A DNA stretch of 64,000 nt. Origin: Allium sativum. Its lineage: Eukaryota; Streptophyta; Magnoliopsida; Asparagales; Amaryllidaceae. Positions 46,971 through 59,059 of this stretch are shown here, one piece after another (the stretch's first letter is position 1; each line of letters starts with the position of its first letter). Below the pieces are notes generated by a model. It searched no databases. It was not told the origin of the DNA and was given only the letters and a program-made list of their open reading frames with translations. Both the position numbers and the translations under genes were made by a program. The stretch is taken from assembly GCA_030737875.1 (NCBI GenBank), contig CM060910.1, positions 620,013,303 to 620,077,302 on the forward strand. Direction: 5' to 3'.

Positions 46971-47185
46971 TATTAAATGAAATAGATAATAATATAACGT
47001 TGCGGCACATGTATTACTTCTTGTTGTTACATTGTATTGGGCTTAGCCCACAGTTCTTTCTTTATTTTATAGCCCAACAGGTATATCGATGTATATATAT
47101 TATCACCCATGGTTACTTTGTACAATTTAATTCGGTTCAATAAAATCATTTTATAATTTCTTCATTTTGTAGTCTTCACCGAGTT
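46971..47185 (+). mobile_element. probable short 3' LTR of the copia remnant
   Basis: A GAGAAGGGG purine run (46962-46970) precedes TATTAAATG (a decayed TGTTAAATG-type start). The segment has GGGCTTAGCCCA-like sequence, a TATATATTATC box and a TTCAATAAAA polyadenylation-type signal (47137). The right boundary is uncertain. Confidence 0.5.
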
Positions 47186-49500
47186 CTATTTCATAGTATG
47201 ATGTCATCTAATTAGTAGTTGCTAAAATTAAAATCCTTTATACCTGTAACCCACCCTTAAACATAACGTTATCAAGCTTTTCAGATCCAACATTAACATG
47301 AACTTTTGGCACTTTTGAAACCAGAAGGAACTGGGAGGACTACATATTTAAAGTCCTTTATACCTGCAGCCCACCCCTGAACATATAACTCGCATTAGCA
47401 AGAACACAATCGTTTAGTGGAAGCAGGTTACGCAAACAACACTCCAAACACTACATATATTCTAAATGATCTCATGCATCATGAGGTGGGCCGTACAGAT
47501 TCAAAACAAAAATCAAGCTATAGGATTCCAAATAATATAATCAATGTGATATATTTTACTAAATGGAATGCGCCAAATATTTACTACTTCGAATTAGTCT
47601 TTAACGGAGATGGGTTGTACTAAGATAACACATCCAGGTCTCCAGAAAAGAGCCAAAGTTTGAGATCATAACACCCATTTTGATGATGTTTTTTATGCTC
47701 AGGGAGATCATATGGCGTGAGTATATATTTAGTGCAACCTCAAACAATCTAGGAAAATATATGATTTTGGAACAAGTCGCAATAGTTACATTTTGCATGG
47801 GTGAGTACTGTTTCCTGATCAATATTTGGTGAAGCAGCATATCAGTAATAAATCAAATAGGAAGAATTTTCTTCAAGACTTCAAGGAACAATATTTATGG
47901 CCTTATTTTCCTTTATTATTTTCATTTCTACAATCGAAATCGATTCAAATTTGTCTCGTTTTAACAAGAACAGTTCTATTTGAAAATTTAGTCGAATGGG
48001 ATGGTGCATGCGTGATGGTCGTTCAAAGGCAAAGCTAATCATCCTTCTCTTTATCTTACTCCCGTTTTAAGACAACTCACATAAAATTAAATATTTTCAT
48101 AAAATTTACACAAGTTTTGCTGAGTAACGGTAGTTTGTTGTGCTGTTGAATGATTCAGTGTTCTAAAATGTCTCTGGGTTGCATTAGAAAATGCATTCAG
48201 GCTAATATGGAATATCAGTAAAACTTAAGTTTAGCTCTTATTTCTCAGTTCAATAATTCAACTACCTTGTTGATAGCATACTTGTCTCTACATATTCTCA
48301 GAATATAATTAGTTTAGACAATGTATGTAGGTGAAGAAAATGAGATAGCTTGAAGCTTGATTCATGTAAGAACTATTGGTGAAAAATGAGCAATAATTCA
48401 CTACTACAAAAGGATCCAATGAGGAGTTTTCGGATATCAAATTGGGGAGCATACAAAGCATAACAAAACCATTTATACATTGTATTACGATACAACGTGA
48501 GATGGTAGCAGCGCAAATCAGCATTAAAGCATACTTAGTGAATTGATAATATCCATGAGACTATACAAAACTCATGTAGTTTCATACAAATAATCATTTT
48601 TGACCTAAACCAGCCGGTAAAATAAAAAAAATATGCTTAATTTCTGCACAAACAAAAATAGAAGCATAATAAAGTTGGTTCGTAAAATCCAATAGATTGT
48701 ATCAAACCTAACATATTTTCAGTTCAATCTTAGATCTAACTGAGATTGAAAGAAATGTCAAATACAAGTCTAATTTAATCACATTTGGTTAGCTTGGAGA
48801 AGAACAGATACGAGCAGAAGAACACGCACCATTGTTGAAAAATCTACGAAGCCATATTTATAGAGAGAGAAGATGCGAAGAGAAAAACTGACGGTATCTG
48901 GTGTTTTGTGCATAGATACGTGCTGAAGAACAGGAGGAAATGGAGAAATAATAATGGTTTAATCCCACACCAGTGGATACACAAAAGACAGAGTTATGCT
49001 TGGGTATTTAAAAAGTGGAGTTGCCTGGGAAAAATTATCGTAGCTCGTGGTGGGTACAAACTAACTATTCTTTCTCCTTTTGATAAAGAATACTGTGCTT
49101 TTCACATATAAGCATCATACGTTATTTCTTGAAGGGTCCCCTTTTGTAATTAGTGGCCCAGCAAGTTAAAATTTGAATATTACAATACAGTATGTGCTCA
49201 GGGTTGTTTGTTTTAAAATGTACTTGGCGTGTGGCCTCTCTTCAAGCAAAAGCTTTGTATTAAGCTTTATTTTTACATCCAGTAAGATGACATTGTTCAT
49301 CGTTACTAATATTTCTTGTGTATCAAATCTGTTATATCAGTAAGTTGGAAGTTTTCTATGTTTATGCCAATTATATTTATCATATTCTTAATTATGCCAC
49401 TTGATAAATGCATCAATTTATGCATTTAGCCATTTGAATTGGATTTCTAAACTAAATCTAAACATTTTTCGTAAATTATCATTAAGCATTATATCACTAA
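47186..49500. other. AT-rich interval without a recognised gene
   Basis: No ORF or domain is recognised. A pair of exon-end-like words sits on the minus strand at 47236-47275 and 47353-47390 (see findings). Short ORFs here have no protein-like composition. Confidence 0.6.
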
Positions 49501-50610
49501 CAGGTCCGGCCTTTCCCAGAAGCGGGAAAAAGGACTGCTTAGGGAACCAGAAAAATCAGGGCACCATCCATCCTCCCCTTATCTTCATGCCGGAAAAAAG
49601 AAGAAACCGATTCTCCGAATCACAATACGTGAAAGGCAAGGCCCGTAGGCGTTGGTGCCACCGTGCCAGGCGACGATCGTAAGATCCATCATCCGAATTC
49701 CAATTTGCAAACAGTCTTCTTCTTCGGTAACCGGTTAGTACTAATTCTGCAACTTGATAATCGATTACGCTATAAATTTATTTGTATTCATTCATTTAAT
49801 CATATTATATGCGCCTACATGGATCACGATTCGTCCTTTTTTCCCGTGCTGCCGTGCAGAGCAGTAGCTGTAGGCTTTCTAGTCCTATAGGAGAATCAGA
49901 GATGTGTTTGTTGATATGTCGATGGAAAAAGTATAAGCTATTATCTTTATTGCTTATTATTATGTCAGCTCTGTTGCTAATTGATGCTAGTCAGCTTTGT
50001 ATATGATCTCATATGTGGATACATATTTTCAGGGATTTCTCATTTAACCAACTAACAGGTTATCTACCTATTTGCTTTCCTATCTAGACATCGTGATTTG
50101 TAAGTTCCAAACAGAATTAACAAATGTGCAATCAAAATATCATATTTTATCCTTGGTTGTTTATTTACCACTATAATTTATAGTTATTTGTAAAACAATG
50201 ATGTATTTGGCTCAGTTTGATTTTTTTGTGAAACTTCCACTTAGAAGCCTATTTGTTTCTCTAATGATGTTTTTTTTTTCTTCCAATGATCAGTTAATTA
50301 TGTTAGCTAAAATATGGTTTTTAATACATTGTTTTCATATATTCTATGTTATATTTTGTGTGCAAGTGTATCCAGAACAAAGAAAAAGGAAAGTACATAC
50401 AGAATAAGCATGTCAGTGGTTATGTCTCTAAATGTTTCAATTTCATTCCAAACTTGATGTATAGTTTCAAAATCTTTATCCTTTTTTAATAATGAAATTA
50501 ATTGGCTCTCTTTTGATGGTTGACTTGACTAATTCTTGTTTCCATATCAGAACTGATGGTAAAGTTGAACTTTGATTTAATATCCCATCTTCCTTTGTGA
50601 ATGGAAGTTC

Positions 50611-50641
<31 letters not shown>

Positions 50642-51049
50642 AAAGAAAAAAGAAAAATCTGAATTAGTGGCAATATATTAAGTGTCTGCCCAACTTAAGT
50701 GTAAATATCTTAGCAAAATTAATATGCAGGTTTTTTCCTTGTAGTGCAGTAGCTATAAATTTATGTGTATTGTTTTCTTCTTTGTTTGATTTCATTATTT
50801 GCTTGAAATTTGAAAATTTATTTGTCTTGTTAGCAATTTTGCAAGTCTGAAGGCTAAAAAAATGTTCATAAGCAATTAGTGCAATTTTGTTAGATAACTT
50901 AGATTATTATTAGGAATAAAATTATTTGCATTTTTTATTTTTGCGTTATTTTTGAACAATATAAATTGTTTTGATGTAATATATTGGTATTTATAGAAGG
51001 GCCTCTTTTTTTTCCGCTTTAGGTACCAAAAATTTGTGGACCGGCCTTG
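49501..51049. mobile_element. candidate hAT-like element, 1549 bp
   Basis: Left end CAGGTCCGGCC and right end (reverse) CAAGGCCGGTCC are short diverged inverted repeats. Flanks ATCACTAA (49493-49500) and ATTATCAA (51050-51057) match at 5 of 8 positions, all mismatches being transitions, as an aged 8-bp duplication would show. The interior contains A29 (50611-50639) and no transposase. Confidence 0.4.
50611..50639 (+). repeat. poly-A run (29 A)
   Basis: Uninterrupted A run; a second of 27 A lies at 51517-51543. Confidence 0.95.
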
Positions 51050-52186
51050 ATTATCAATTATATTTGTAAACCGACTTTACTCAAAATTAATAGACGATTG
51101 AGTGGTAATTGTCCACAAATAATAAATCCATCGTCGTAACAATTTTTGTATTAGCACACTGTCCACACTTTTACGGTTGTAACATCTAAAAATTTAAATT
51201 AATGTGTGAAGAAAATTATGCTGCAACATACTATGTGGTAACATCAGGTCATAATAACCATAAGCCAAATTCATCCAACTTATTCTCCACCTTGAAACTT
51301 TGTGGTAATAAATACAATAAGTTTAGTTCTATTTTTCTATGTTGAAAATCTACCATAACATGCCGATGTCAATCTAAAAGTCCAAAAGAAAATAATATGC
51401 TAAAACAATCCTATCTTGTAGTAATATCAAATAATAAAAGAGGTCAATAGAGCATCCCATTGTGTTTCATTCAGAATAAATTCACAACCAATATCATTCT
51501 CAAAATTCTCAACAACAAAAAAAAAAAAAAAAAAAAAAAAAAACAATTTTCAAAATTTGGATTTTTCCAACAAGCTCCTATTTATGCAATCTTCATAGAA
51601 TCAAAGTTTTTAACCATTTGCAACGAAATTCAAACCATTGACAAAAGTCTGAAGATATAAATTATTTTCATAATACTTCATTTCAACAAAATTGTAACTA
51701 TGAACAAATTTATGTGTTCTCCAATAGGCGCCAATGAACTACGGCGCCTCATTTTTCTCAAAATCTGACCAGAAATCTGAATAATCAATCTGGAGATAGT
51801 ATTCGCGAAAATGTACCAATATAGTTCTATTTCGATGAAACTCTAAAAGAAAATGATGTTAGCAAGCATACTAATTTTGTTGGGCTTAAGAAAAGAGTAA
51901 GTAAAAAACTGGAATCAACATTGACGAATCTCCTAATACAAAATTTGAAAATCCGCCTTCAAATACGCCACTAATTCGAAAATGGCTGCCGAGCAAGCAA
52001 GCTAAAACTTTATTCTCTTGGGTTGAGTGTTCTAAAGATTAAGAGGAAAAGTACGACTCAAAGGAAAAGTTATTTTGAAACTTTGTATGCAATTTGTTCA
52101 ACGTACAACGTCCAAATAATCTTCCTAACACAATTGATTTTTCATAGTAGTTATAATACCCCGTAAAATATACCCTAAATAGACGT
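51050..52186. other. AT-rich interval, nothing recognised
   Basis: Apart from the A27 run at 51517-51543, I see no ORF, repeat or element end. Confidence 0.6.
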
Positions 52187-52343
52187 GCTTTCCTAATCAA
52201 AAGATAGGTGAGCACCCTTTCTCCCTAAGTTATGGGGTCATTTTGTTGAGTTCCTTCAACATGGTTCTCTCGATGCACCCTAGTATACACTACTTGTTCA
52301 CCTATGTTGGTTTGGGGTATGGTCAGTTCACCGGGACCCTCAC
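52187..52343 (-). pseudogene. rrn26: nuclear copy of a mitochondrial 26S rRNA fragment (NUMT)
   Basis: On the minus strand it reads as large-subunit rRNA: ACCCCAAACC near the start, then GTGAACAAGTAG, TATACTAGGG, GAGAGAACCATGT, GAAGGAACT, AAAATGACCCC and TAACTT-GGGAGAA. This matches the bacterial-type 23S block around AAGGAACTAGGCAAAATG. The CCTATCTTTTGATTAGGAAAGC-like end fits the plant mitochondrial version better than the plastid one. Several CG sites appear as CA or TG (GGCAAAATG context reads AACAAAATG), consistent with decay after transfer to methylated nuclear DNA. About 157 bp; clearly non-functional. Confidence 0.78.
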
Positions 52344-53645
52344 AATAATAAAGTATTAATAGGTTGAAAATAAGAATTTTGGGCAATTGAGAAATGAGCC
52401 ATGGAAATATTACGATTGTATTCATGGTGAGATTCTAGTCTGTTTTCATATATTTTTTATCGAAAATGGAGTCTGTATTAATAATCTATTAATAAAACAA
52501 GTTATATGATAATCATATACAAATAAGATTTGAAGTTTAAACTGAATGAATATAAACCAGATATAAAATTATGTACTGATTGGCATAATGGAATATTCCC
52601 TGAAGATTTGAGTTTATGTGTAGATATATTTATACACGATTGGACAAGAATAAATAAATAACAGAAAGAATCAATCTGAATTTATTTCGTAATCAAATCA
52701 ATTAATATGATAGAGAAAGAAATATCTCTACACTCGACCCAAAAGGGGGATGACCACTCCCCAAGAGGGGGGAGACCGCCCTCCTTTGAAGGAGGTCGAC
52801 GAGTGTTGGAGAGAGGAAAGTTATATCAATGGGTTTTATATAGTTTTTCTTAAACGGACTATCCAGATTAAACATAACTAATCCAATGGTCCATACCCAT
52901 GCAGTTAAAGTGCTCAACGAATCTAATGTGTGGGATGTGCATAAAGTTATAGTAAGGATAAAGCGAGGAAATCGCGGGATATAGCGGACGAATCTAAAAT
53001 AACATATAAAACTAGTATTTAATGCTTTTACAAATGTATAAATGATAAATTAATCGAAAATTAGCAGTCAACTTAATTATAAGTATATTGTTAATTTTAA
53101 ATAAAAGCATATGCAAATAAATGTAAACTTTTATTTTTCTTGATTAAATTTAATAAAATATTATAGTATTTTCTATTTTGAAAAATATAGTTAAAAATTA
53201 TATTAAAAAACTTGTTTTATGAATTTTATAATATATAAATATCATTTTTAAATTCATTTCTTTTATAGAAGATATAACAGAATATAGCTGAAATAATGGG
53301 ATATATCGAGAATATCGGAATATAGCGGGGCTTAAAGTAGAAAGGCTATTTCAAAAGCTATTCGGAAATAACGTAGCGGTAGAAATACGCTACATGATAT
53401 AACAGGGAAATAGCAAAGTGATAGCGGGGAATTAATTGCATAGGTCCATACAAATACTGGCAACTATAAAAAGACACTAGCCTCACCCTTAAATCTCTAC
53501 ATTTATTCTCTTCCATGCCTCCACTCTGTCTCTCTACCATTATTCTAAATTCTAGAAATTTATTTTAGTTAGGATTCTCTATTTTTCTTCAACCAATTTC
53601 TTTATCCTATCTAATCTTAGTTTTCTTACTAATAGTCTGGAATTA

Positions 53646-53682
<37 letters not shown>

Positions 53683-53849
53683 TTTAATCAAATTCTTGTG
53701 CATATGTATTGGTTTAGAAGGAAGTTTGGAAAACGGTAATTGCGTTGATACAATCAAGAAACAAATTCTACATAGCTTGTTCATCCTTCTCCTTGTGTTC
53801 GAGTGGAAATTATATGATTTTTCTATTTTCTATTCTGTTTGTGACACCC
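52344..53849. other. AT-rich interval with a GC-rich inverted repeat and ATAGCGG motifs
   Basis: Contains a G/C-rich inverted stretch (52731-52807), ATAGCGG words near 52974-52987 and 53318-53430, and a TA microsatellite (53648-53680). No gene recognised. Confidence 0.6.
53648..53680. repeat. TA microsatellite
   Basis: About 15 TA units. Confidence 0.9.
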
Positions 53850-55612
53850 TGCAACACCTCATAATTTAGTACACTGTAATTGTATAATAAGGATAATAAA
53901 ATGGATATTACTTAATAAAATATTCATAACTAGGTAAAATAGACTTTACCGTTGTGTCAGTTACGAAATTTTGGTTCAGATAGGCTCTTAAATTTCGTAA
54001 ATCGGAGTTAATATGAAGAAGTTATGGGCTTAAGAAGATCTCATGAAGATATATATACAAATTATATTTATAAAAATATAATAGAAAGCGGTCTGGAAAA
54101 ACGGTCATGCGGCGACCCAGTTTGACCGGGTCGACCTAGGGGTCGACACAGGTCATAATGTGTTTACCCATCCTTATACAGAAGCAGATTCATGCGCTTG
54201 TTTTTGGACTGATTTCTTAACCAATTTCATTCGCTGGCTCAGCATTGCATGTATGGTTGGATTGGAAAACATAAAATCTAATGGTTAGGGATTTTCCTAG
54301 GTAATCTATATAAAGACTGGCAGCCTCATTATTTCCTACACATAAATATATTCTTCCAAATTCTTCCTTCAAACTTTTTCTGAATAAAAATATGGAGAAA
54401 CTGAGGTGCTGCCCAAACATAAATTATCAAGGATAATTCTGATTACTTTACAACAACAAATCTAAAGTGGTCTTTCTTCTACAACAACATATACATACAA
54501 AAGAGATCATTTTCTTCTTTAATCCAACCATTGTGAGTTTCATGTCATTTTTTGATATGTTATTTTGAAAGGGTTTTGACAGTAAATTGTTGGATCTAAA
54601 ATAAGCAGTACTTATAAGTTATTTCTTATATATTGGTCTTTTACTGTTAATCACCTACTTCAGATTACTGTTATTATATGTTCATGTATACTTCTATCTT
54701 CATTATACCTTTTCTACCTTTTATTTATTTACAGTCTTTTATATGCCTTTTTATTTTGGTTTGAGATCTGTTTTCTCTCTTTTATTCCTTTTTATTTACG
54801 CTAGGTCTAGGCCATCAAAAACCTAGGATATTTGTGTATAAAAGATATAAATTGGAATAACTTATCAATGACATTAAAATTGAGAAAATTGGGAATATTG
54901 TAAATTGGGAACCTTTGACGGTAAATTTGGGTTAATTACATTGAAGGAAGAATATGCAATGTTTTAATCTGATTAAACTTAATTTAATACTATGTAAAAC
55001 ATGTAAGGAAGTATGAGCAGCAAATGTAAAAATTAAGTGAAATGAATTACTGTAATCTATATATACATCTGGGCAGATGCTTGTTTTGGGGAAAGGTTGT
55101 ACACAGAATAACATTTAGGGTAAATGCCAATTATAACCAGGCGTATTAATGAACTTAAACCTGCTAAGTTAAACCTATTAATTAATAAGCTAAGAGGTCC
55201 TGGGTCTAGTTGTTTGTATCGGGTTTTTGAGACTCTTAAATCCTAGTTACTTGGGGGCACAAGCCTGGGGGTGGCTTGTTGTCAAGTTGTGTAGAACCTG
55301 CATTAGTTAGTATCCCTATTGGTATCTTAAGAGGGGCCTCGCTTAGGGGCTAGGACACACTTTACTGAACTGGATTGTAAGAGGTTCATAGGTGGATGGT
55401 GGGTACGAGCACATTCCCGTGGAGTCATGAGCGTGCATGGGTCCGATTAGGGGAAACTAAGACGCTGTAACACCGACGAATATGTCTCTGTCTTATAAGT
55501 TGTTTGGTTAGGGACTGATACACCCTACTGCCGGGGCAGACACAGGATATTCACGTAATAGGGAGCTGATCACATGGGTAGTCATTAGGGTAACACCTAA
55601 TCCTATTGATAC
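53850..55612 (+). mobile_element. degenerate gypsy LTR, related to the LTR at 1404-4028
   Basis: Starts TGCAACACCTCATAATTTA, aligning with the TGTAACAACCCATATTTTA start at 1404. It shares the AAATCGGAGT block, a GTCGAC cluster (54123-54145) and, near 55330-55600, the CTGATACACCCTA block of 3230-3245. The 3' end of the LTR is missing, and no polypurine tract or coding region adjoins it. Confidence 0.65.
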
Positions 55613-56562
55613 AAGTAATTGGTGCAGTAACTTGATTCTTGGTAACACCTAAAAGTCCTCATAAGTAGCACGAAGAGGCATATCAACACAATATAACCAT
55701 TCAAATGAAGTTGGAAAGCTACAATACCCATTTCTTGAAGCACCATCCTCAAGAAAGTATTAAAAGAGAAACAATTACATTTAAGCACATGTAATGATGG
55801 CAAGCAGTGTAGCAACGTGGTAGTCTATTATCATTCTCATCCTTCAATGATAATTGTACATCCCCTTTTAGGGTCCCAAATTTCAAACAAACATTGCAGA
55901 GCATCCATGAAGTGATGACCACAGGAACCCTTCTAACGAGTCAGGGATAACTCTCAGCAACGAATGGGACACGTCAAAGACTAGAGCTATTACAAGCATA
56001 GCCTGCTTGTTCAGGACATGAGGTAATGCTCCCATTTGGAAAGAGGAAGATCGCAAGGAAGAAGTGTACTTTCCTACAAAATGAGTACACCCCTTATCCA
56101 GAATGCAGATGAATCCATCATTATGATGTCATTCTACACAAGGAAACTTGTGTTCAAGATAGTTACACAGGTTTAATTCCTAAGTTTTTATATAATAAAC
56201 ATGTTCGAAATTCAAAGGAATTCAGTTTGTGTCGACCTATTGAATTCTGAGAGTCGACCAAGGGTAGGTGCGGTGCTTTATATAAGTGATTGTAGCGGAA
56301 TGAGTCCTTAGCTCTATAATGGAACCATCCGCGAAGATAGCCCCCTTGAGCCCTGATAAACAATCCATACTTGTTCTTTTGATTCAAATGCACTTGTTGC
56401 TTATTCGAAAAATTGACAATGAACCCATTGCGTGAAACAACATGGGAAGCTCTCGGTTTTAAGATCATTAGACATTCAAGTGCATTATGAGGAAATCCCA
56501 GGGTTTGAACTCAATCATGTTTCATTCGATAATCCGAACTTGTAGAAAAATATGAAAACTGT
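55613..56562. other. interval of unknown origin with minus-strand coding-like stretches
   Basis: Higher GC and a 101-codon minus-strand ORF (56163-56468) beginning MILKPRASHVVSRNG. A second stretch near 55800-55900 reads as possible protein in two frames. I recognise no family. GTCGAC occurs at 56233 and 56255. It may be captured gene sequence or an old element. Confidence 0.4.
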
Positions 56563-57417
56563 TGAAGCGACCCGTAACTTCCCCGGTAAGGAAAGCACGA
56601 ATTGCTTTGAGAACAAGACGAATCAGAACACAAACAGAAGAACATTTCATTGTTTATTACAACAATTCCATCAGAATACAAGAATATACAGAGTATGAAT
56701 AAATAAAATACATTCGATAAATATCAAAGATTACAATAAATTACATAGCAACGGAAAATAATACAAAACACAACTAGAAGTAATACACGGATACAGAGCT
56801 TTCCGAGCATCATTCCAGCTATAAATCAGGATCCTGTGAATATAAATCTGCAAAACCAAAACTACTAGCTGCCTGTGCGGAAAATAGAGGCACCCAGAGT
56901 TTAAGTTAAAACAATAAACTTCAGGTCAGTCATGTGACTAGTGTGAGAACTAAAACAGTTATTAATCTTTATTCTTAAAGTTAGGTAAATCAAGGGACCA
57001 CGCCGTATAACACGGAACGGGTTTCCTCCCAAGAATACCAGTGCATAAAACAAACAACGCAATGCTAAATAAAGAAAAATGAAGCTGTTATAAGACCCAG
57101 GTCCCATCACACAATGCAACGCAAGCCGGAGGATAGGGTTTTACCTTATAATAGCCAAAGAATGCTAGATACGTTTAAAAACGGATTATTTTGATATTAC
57201 CATAAGTGTATAGTTTCAAAACAATTTCAATCATAAGTATCAATTATAGACGGCATAAGTGTCCCATACCACTATGTCGCCAATACCAGGCTCTACAAAT
57301 AAAACCGAAATATCACGTATTGGAAATTGGATTCCATCATGAGTCGAGGCAAGGGTCAAGCTCCTCTCCGTTCGAGACACACTAGCAAATGTCTCAGGAC
57401 CACACACAGCGATCCTT

Positions 57418-58259
57418 GGAATCGGTTCGGCCGGTCTCCACCTAACTTTGGAGGATTGGAAATTCCTGAACACACGTTTCCCGGTCCTATAGAACCTATA
57501 TAATGGTCTGTACGTTGGCTCGCATAGTGCCAGTTATCGACCATATATCGAGGCGTCTCGCATTCCAACAACCACACAGGTAAAAAATATATAAATGTCA
57601 GGGATGGTAGGTCACTGACATCACCCATAGCTAGAAAGAAACGTCGTGTTCTCCCAACGGTCCGTATCTCGTTTTTGACTCATACCGAGGTGTGAGGCTC
57701 GCGAATTCACGCTATACACAAAGCTATGCCACACAGGCCGTGCTTTGATCATCAACCACAAGACTTTGCTTTTCAACAGAAGCCTTTATCGTTGCCACTT
57801 AAGCGTGCCACACAGGCAATTCACTCCATGCGACTGATGGAATCGGTTCGGCCGGTCTCCACCTAACTTTGGAGGATTGGCAATTCCTGAACACACATTT
57901 CCCGGTCCTATAGGACCTATATAATGGTTTGTACGTTGGCTCACATAGTGCCAGTTATCGACCATATATTCGAGGCGTCTCGCGTTCCAACAACCACACA
58001 TGTAAAAAGTATATAAATGTCAAGGATGGTAGATCACTGACATCACCCATAGCTAGAAAGAAACGTCGTGTTCTCCCAACGGTCCGTATCCCGTTTTTGA
58101 CTCATACCGAGGTGTGAGGCTCGCGAATTCACGCTATACACAAAGCAATGCCACACAGGCCGTGCTTTGATCATCAACCACAAGACTTTGCTTTTCAACA
58201 GAAGCCTTTATCGTTGCCACTTAGGCGTGCCACACAGGCAATTCACTCCATGCGACTGA
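57418..58259 (-). repeat. 421-bp tandem duplication inside copy E
   Basis: Units 57418-57838 and 57839-58259 differ at about 14 sites by eye. Copies A and F carry this segment once, so the duplication arose in E. Confidence 0.9.
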
Positions 58260-58606
58260 TGTCCATCGATATACAACCTATGAGCTCGTACATCTCAGAG
58301 AAGGGCGTTAAGCAAGAGAATAAATTCTCCACCGCCAAACAGATGCATATTTAATAGAGATCAATCAACACAGAATAAAATCCAATGTCAGACACACAGT
58401 CCATTTACAAGTTCGTTCTGGGTCTGAACGAAACCGGAGGCACTTTCCTCGCATATCCATCGATCTCCAAATACGTTTGGACGATCACCGACTGATTCGC
58501 TCCTCTTGGGTGTACAGCCCAATCAAGATCATCAATAATCATCCAAACGATGTGAAGACTTCCGGTCTTCAACCACCGTCTTCATCTTCGACATATCGTC
58601 GAATCA

Positions 58607-58646
58607 GTTATTCAGAATGGGTATAAACACAGCCTTTCCGAATAAC
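58607..58646 (-). other. long-LTR hairpin GTTATTC/GAATAAC (copy E)
   Basis: GTTATTC (58607-58613) and GAATAAC (58640-58646) with GAA/TTC extension. Counterpart of 29790-29832; F inserted 42 bp away. Confidence 0.6.
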
Positions 58647-59045
58647 CCGCGTATATAATAAACAAATGTTACACTAACCCAACATACGTGTAACGACCCG
58701 AACTTCCCCGGTAAGGAAAGTCCGGATAATTTGAGAACAAGACACAAAAGAATGCAAACAGGAGAACATTTCATTGTATATTATAACAATTCCATTAGAA
58801 TACAAGAATATACGGAGTATGAATAAATATTACACAGAAAATATCAGAGGTTACAATACATTACATAGCGGCGGAAAATAATACAATACACAACTAGAAG
58901 TAATACACGGATACAGAGCTTTCCGAGTATCGTTCCAGCTGTAAATCAGGATTCTGTGAATATAAATCTGCAAAACCAAAACTACTAGCTGCCCGTGTCA
59001 AAATAGGGGCACCCAGAGTTTAGGTTAAAACAATAAACTCCAAGT

Positions 59046-59059
59046 CAGTCATGGGACTG
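59046..59059 (-). other. conserved LTR hairpin CAGTC-N4-GACTG
   Basis: CAGTC (59046-59050), ATGG, GACTG (59055-59059). The E counterpart near 56926-56940 has one arm changed to a pairing with a wobble. Confidence 0.6.

Larger units (their letters stand above)
29901..47185 (+). mobile_element. Ty1/copia element remnant hosting two nested insertions
   Basis: Polyprotein pieces at 29901-31044, 44707-44886 and 45338-46790 join in order (integrase, RT, RNase H) once the long-LTR element D and the MITE are set aside. The 5' half (LTR, gag, protease) is missing at the 29900 junction. A short 3' LTR-like end follows. Confidence 0.9.
56563..58688 (-). mobile_element. long-LTR copy E, minus strand, truncated
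   Basis: The LTR 3' terminus is at 56563 (TGAAGCGACCC, decayed TGTAACGACCC on this strand). It is collinear with the start of F up to AACATACG at 58688, where F's terminus begins, whereas F itself continues past the same point (AACATACGCC, 60271). E is therefore interrupted by F. It contains a 421-bp tandem duplication. Confidence 0.8.

Noticed and set aside
48955..49020. snRNA-type promoter (AATCCCACACC then TATTTAAAA)
   Set aside because: Spacing and the upstream motif do not fit the plant snRNA rule, and no snRNA sequence follows.
50611..50639. Poly-A tail of a LINE, SINE or processed pseudogene
   Set aside because: No upstream coding, A/B box or flanking duplication could be seen.
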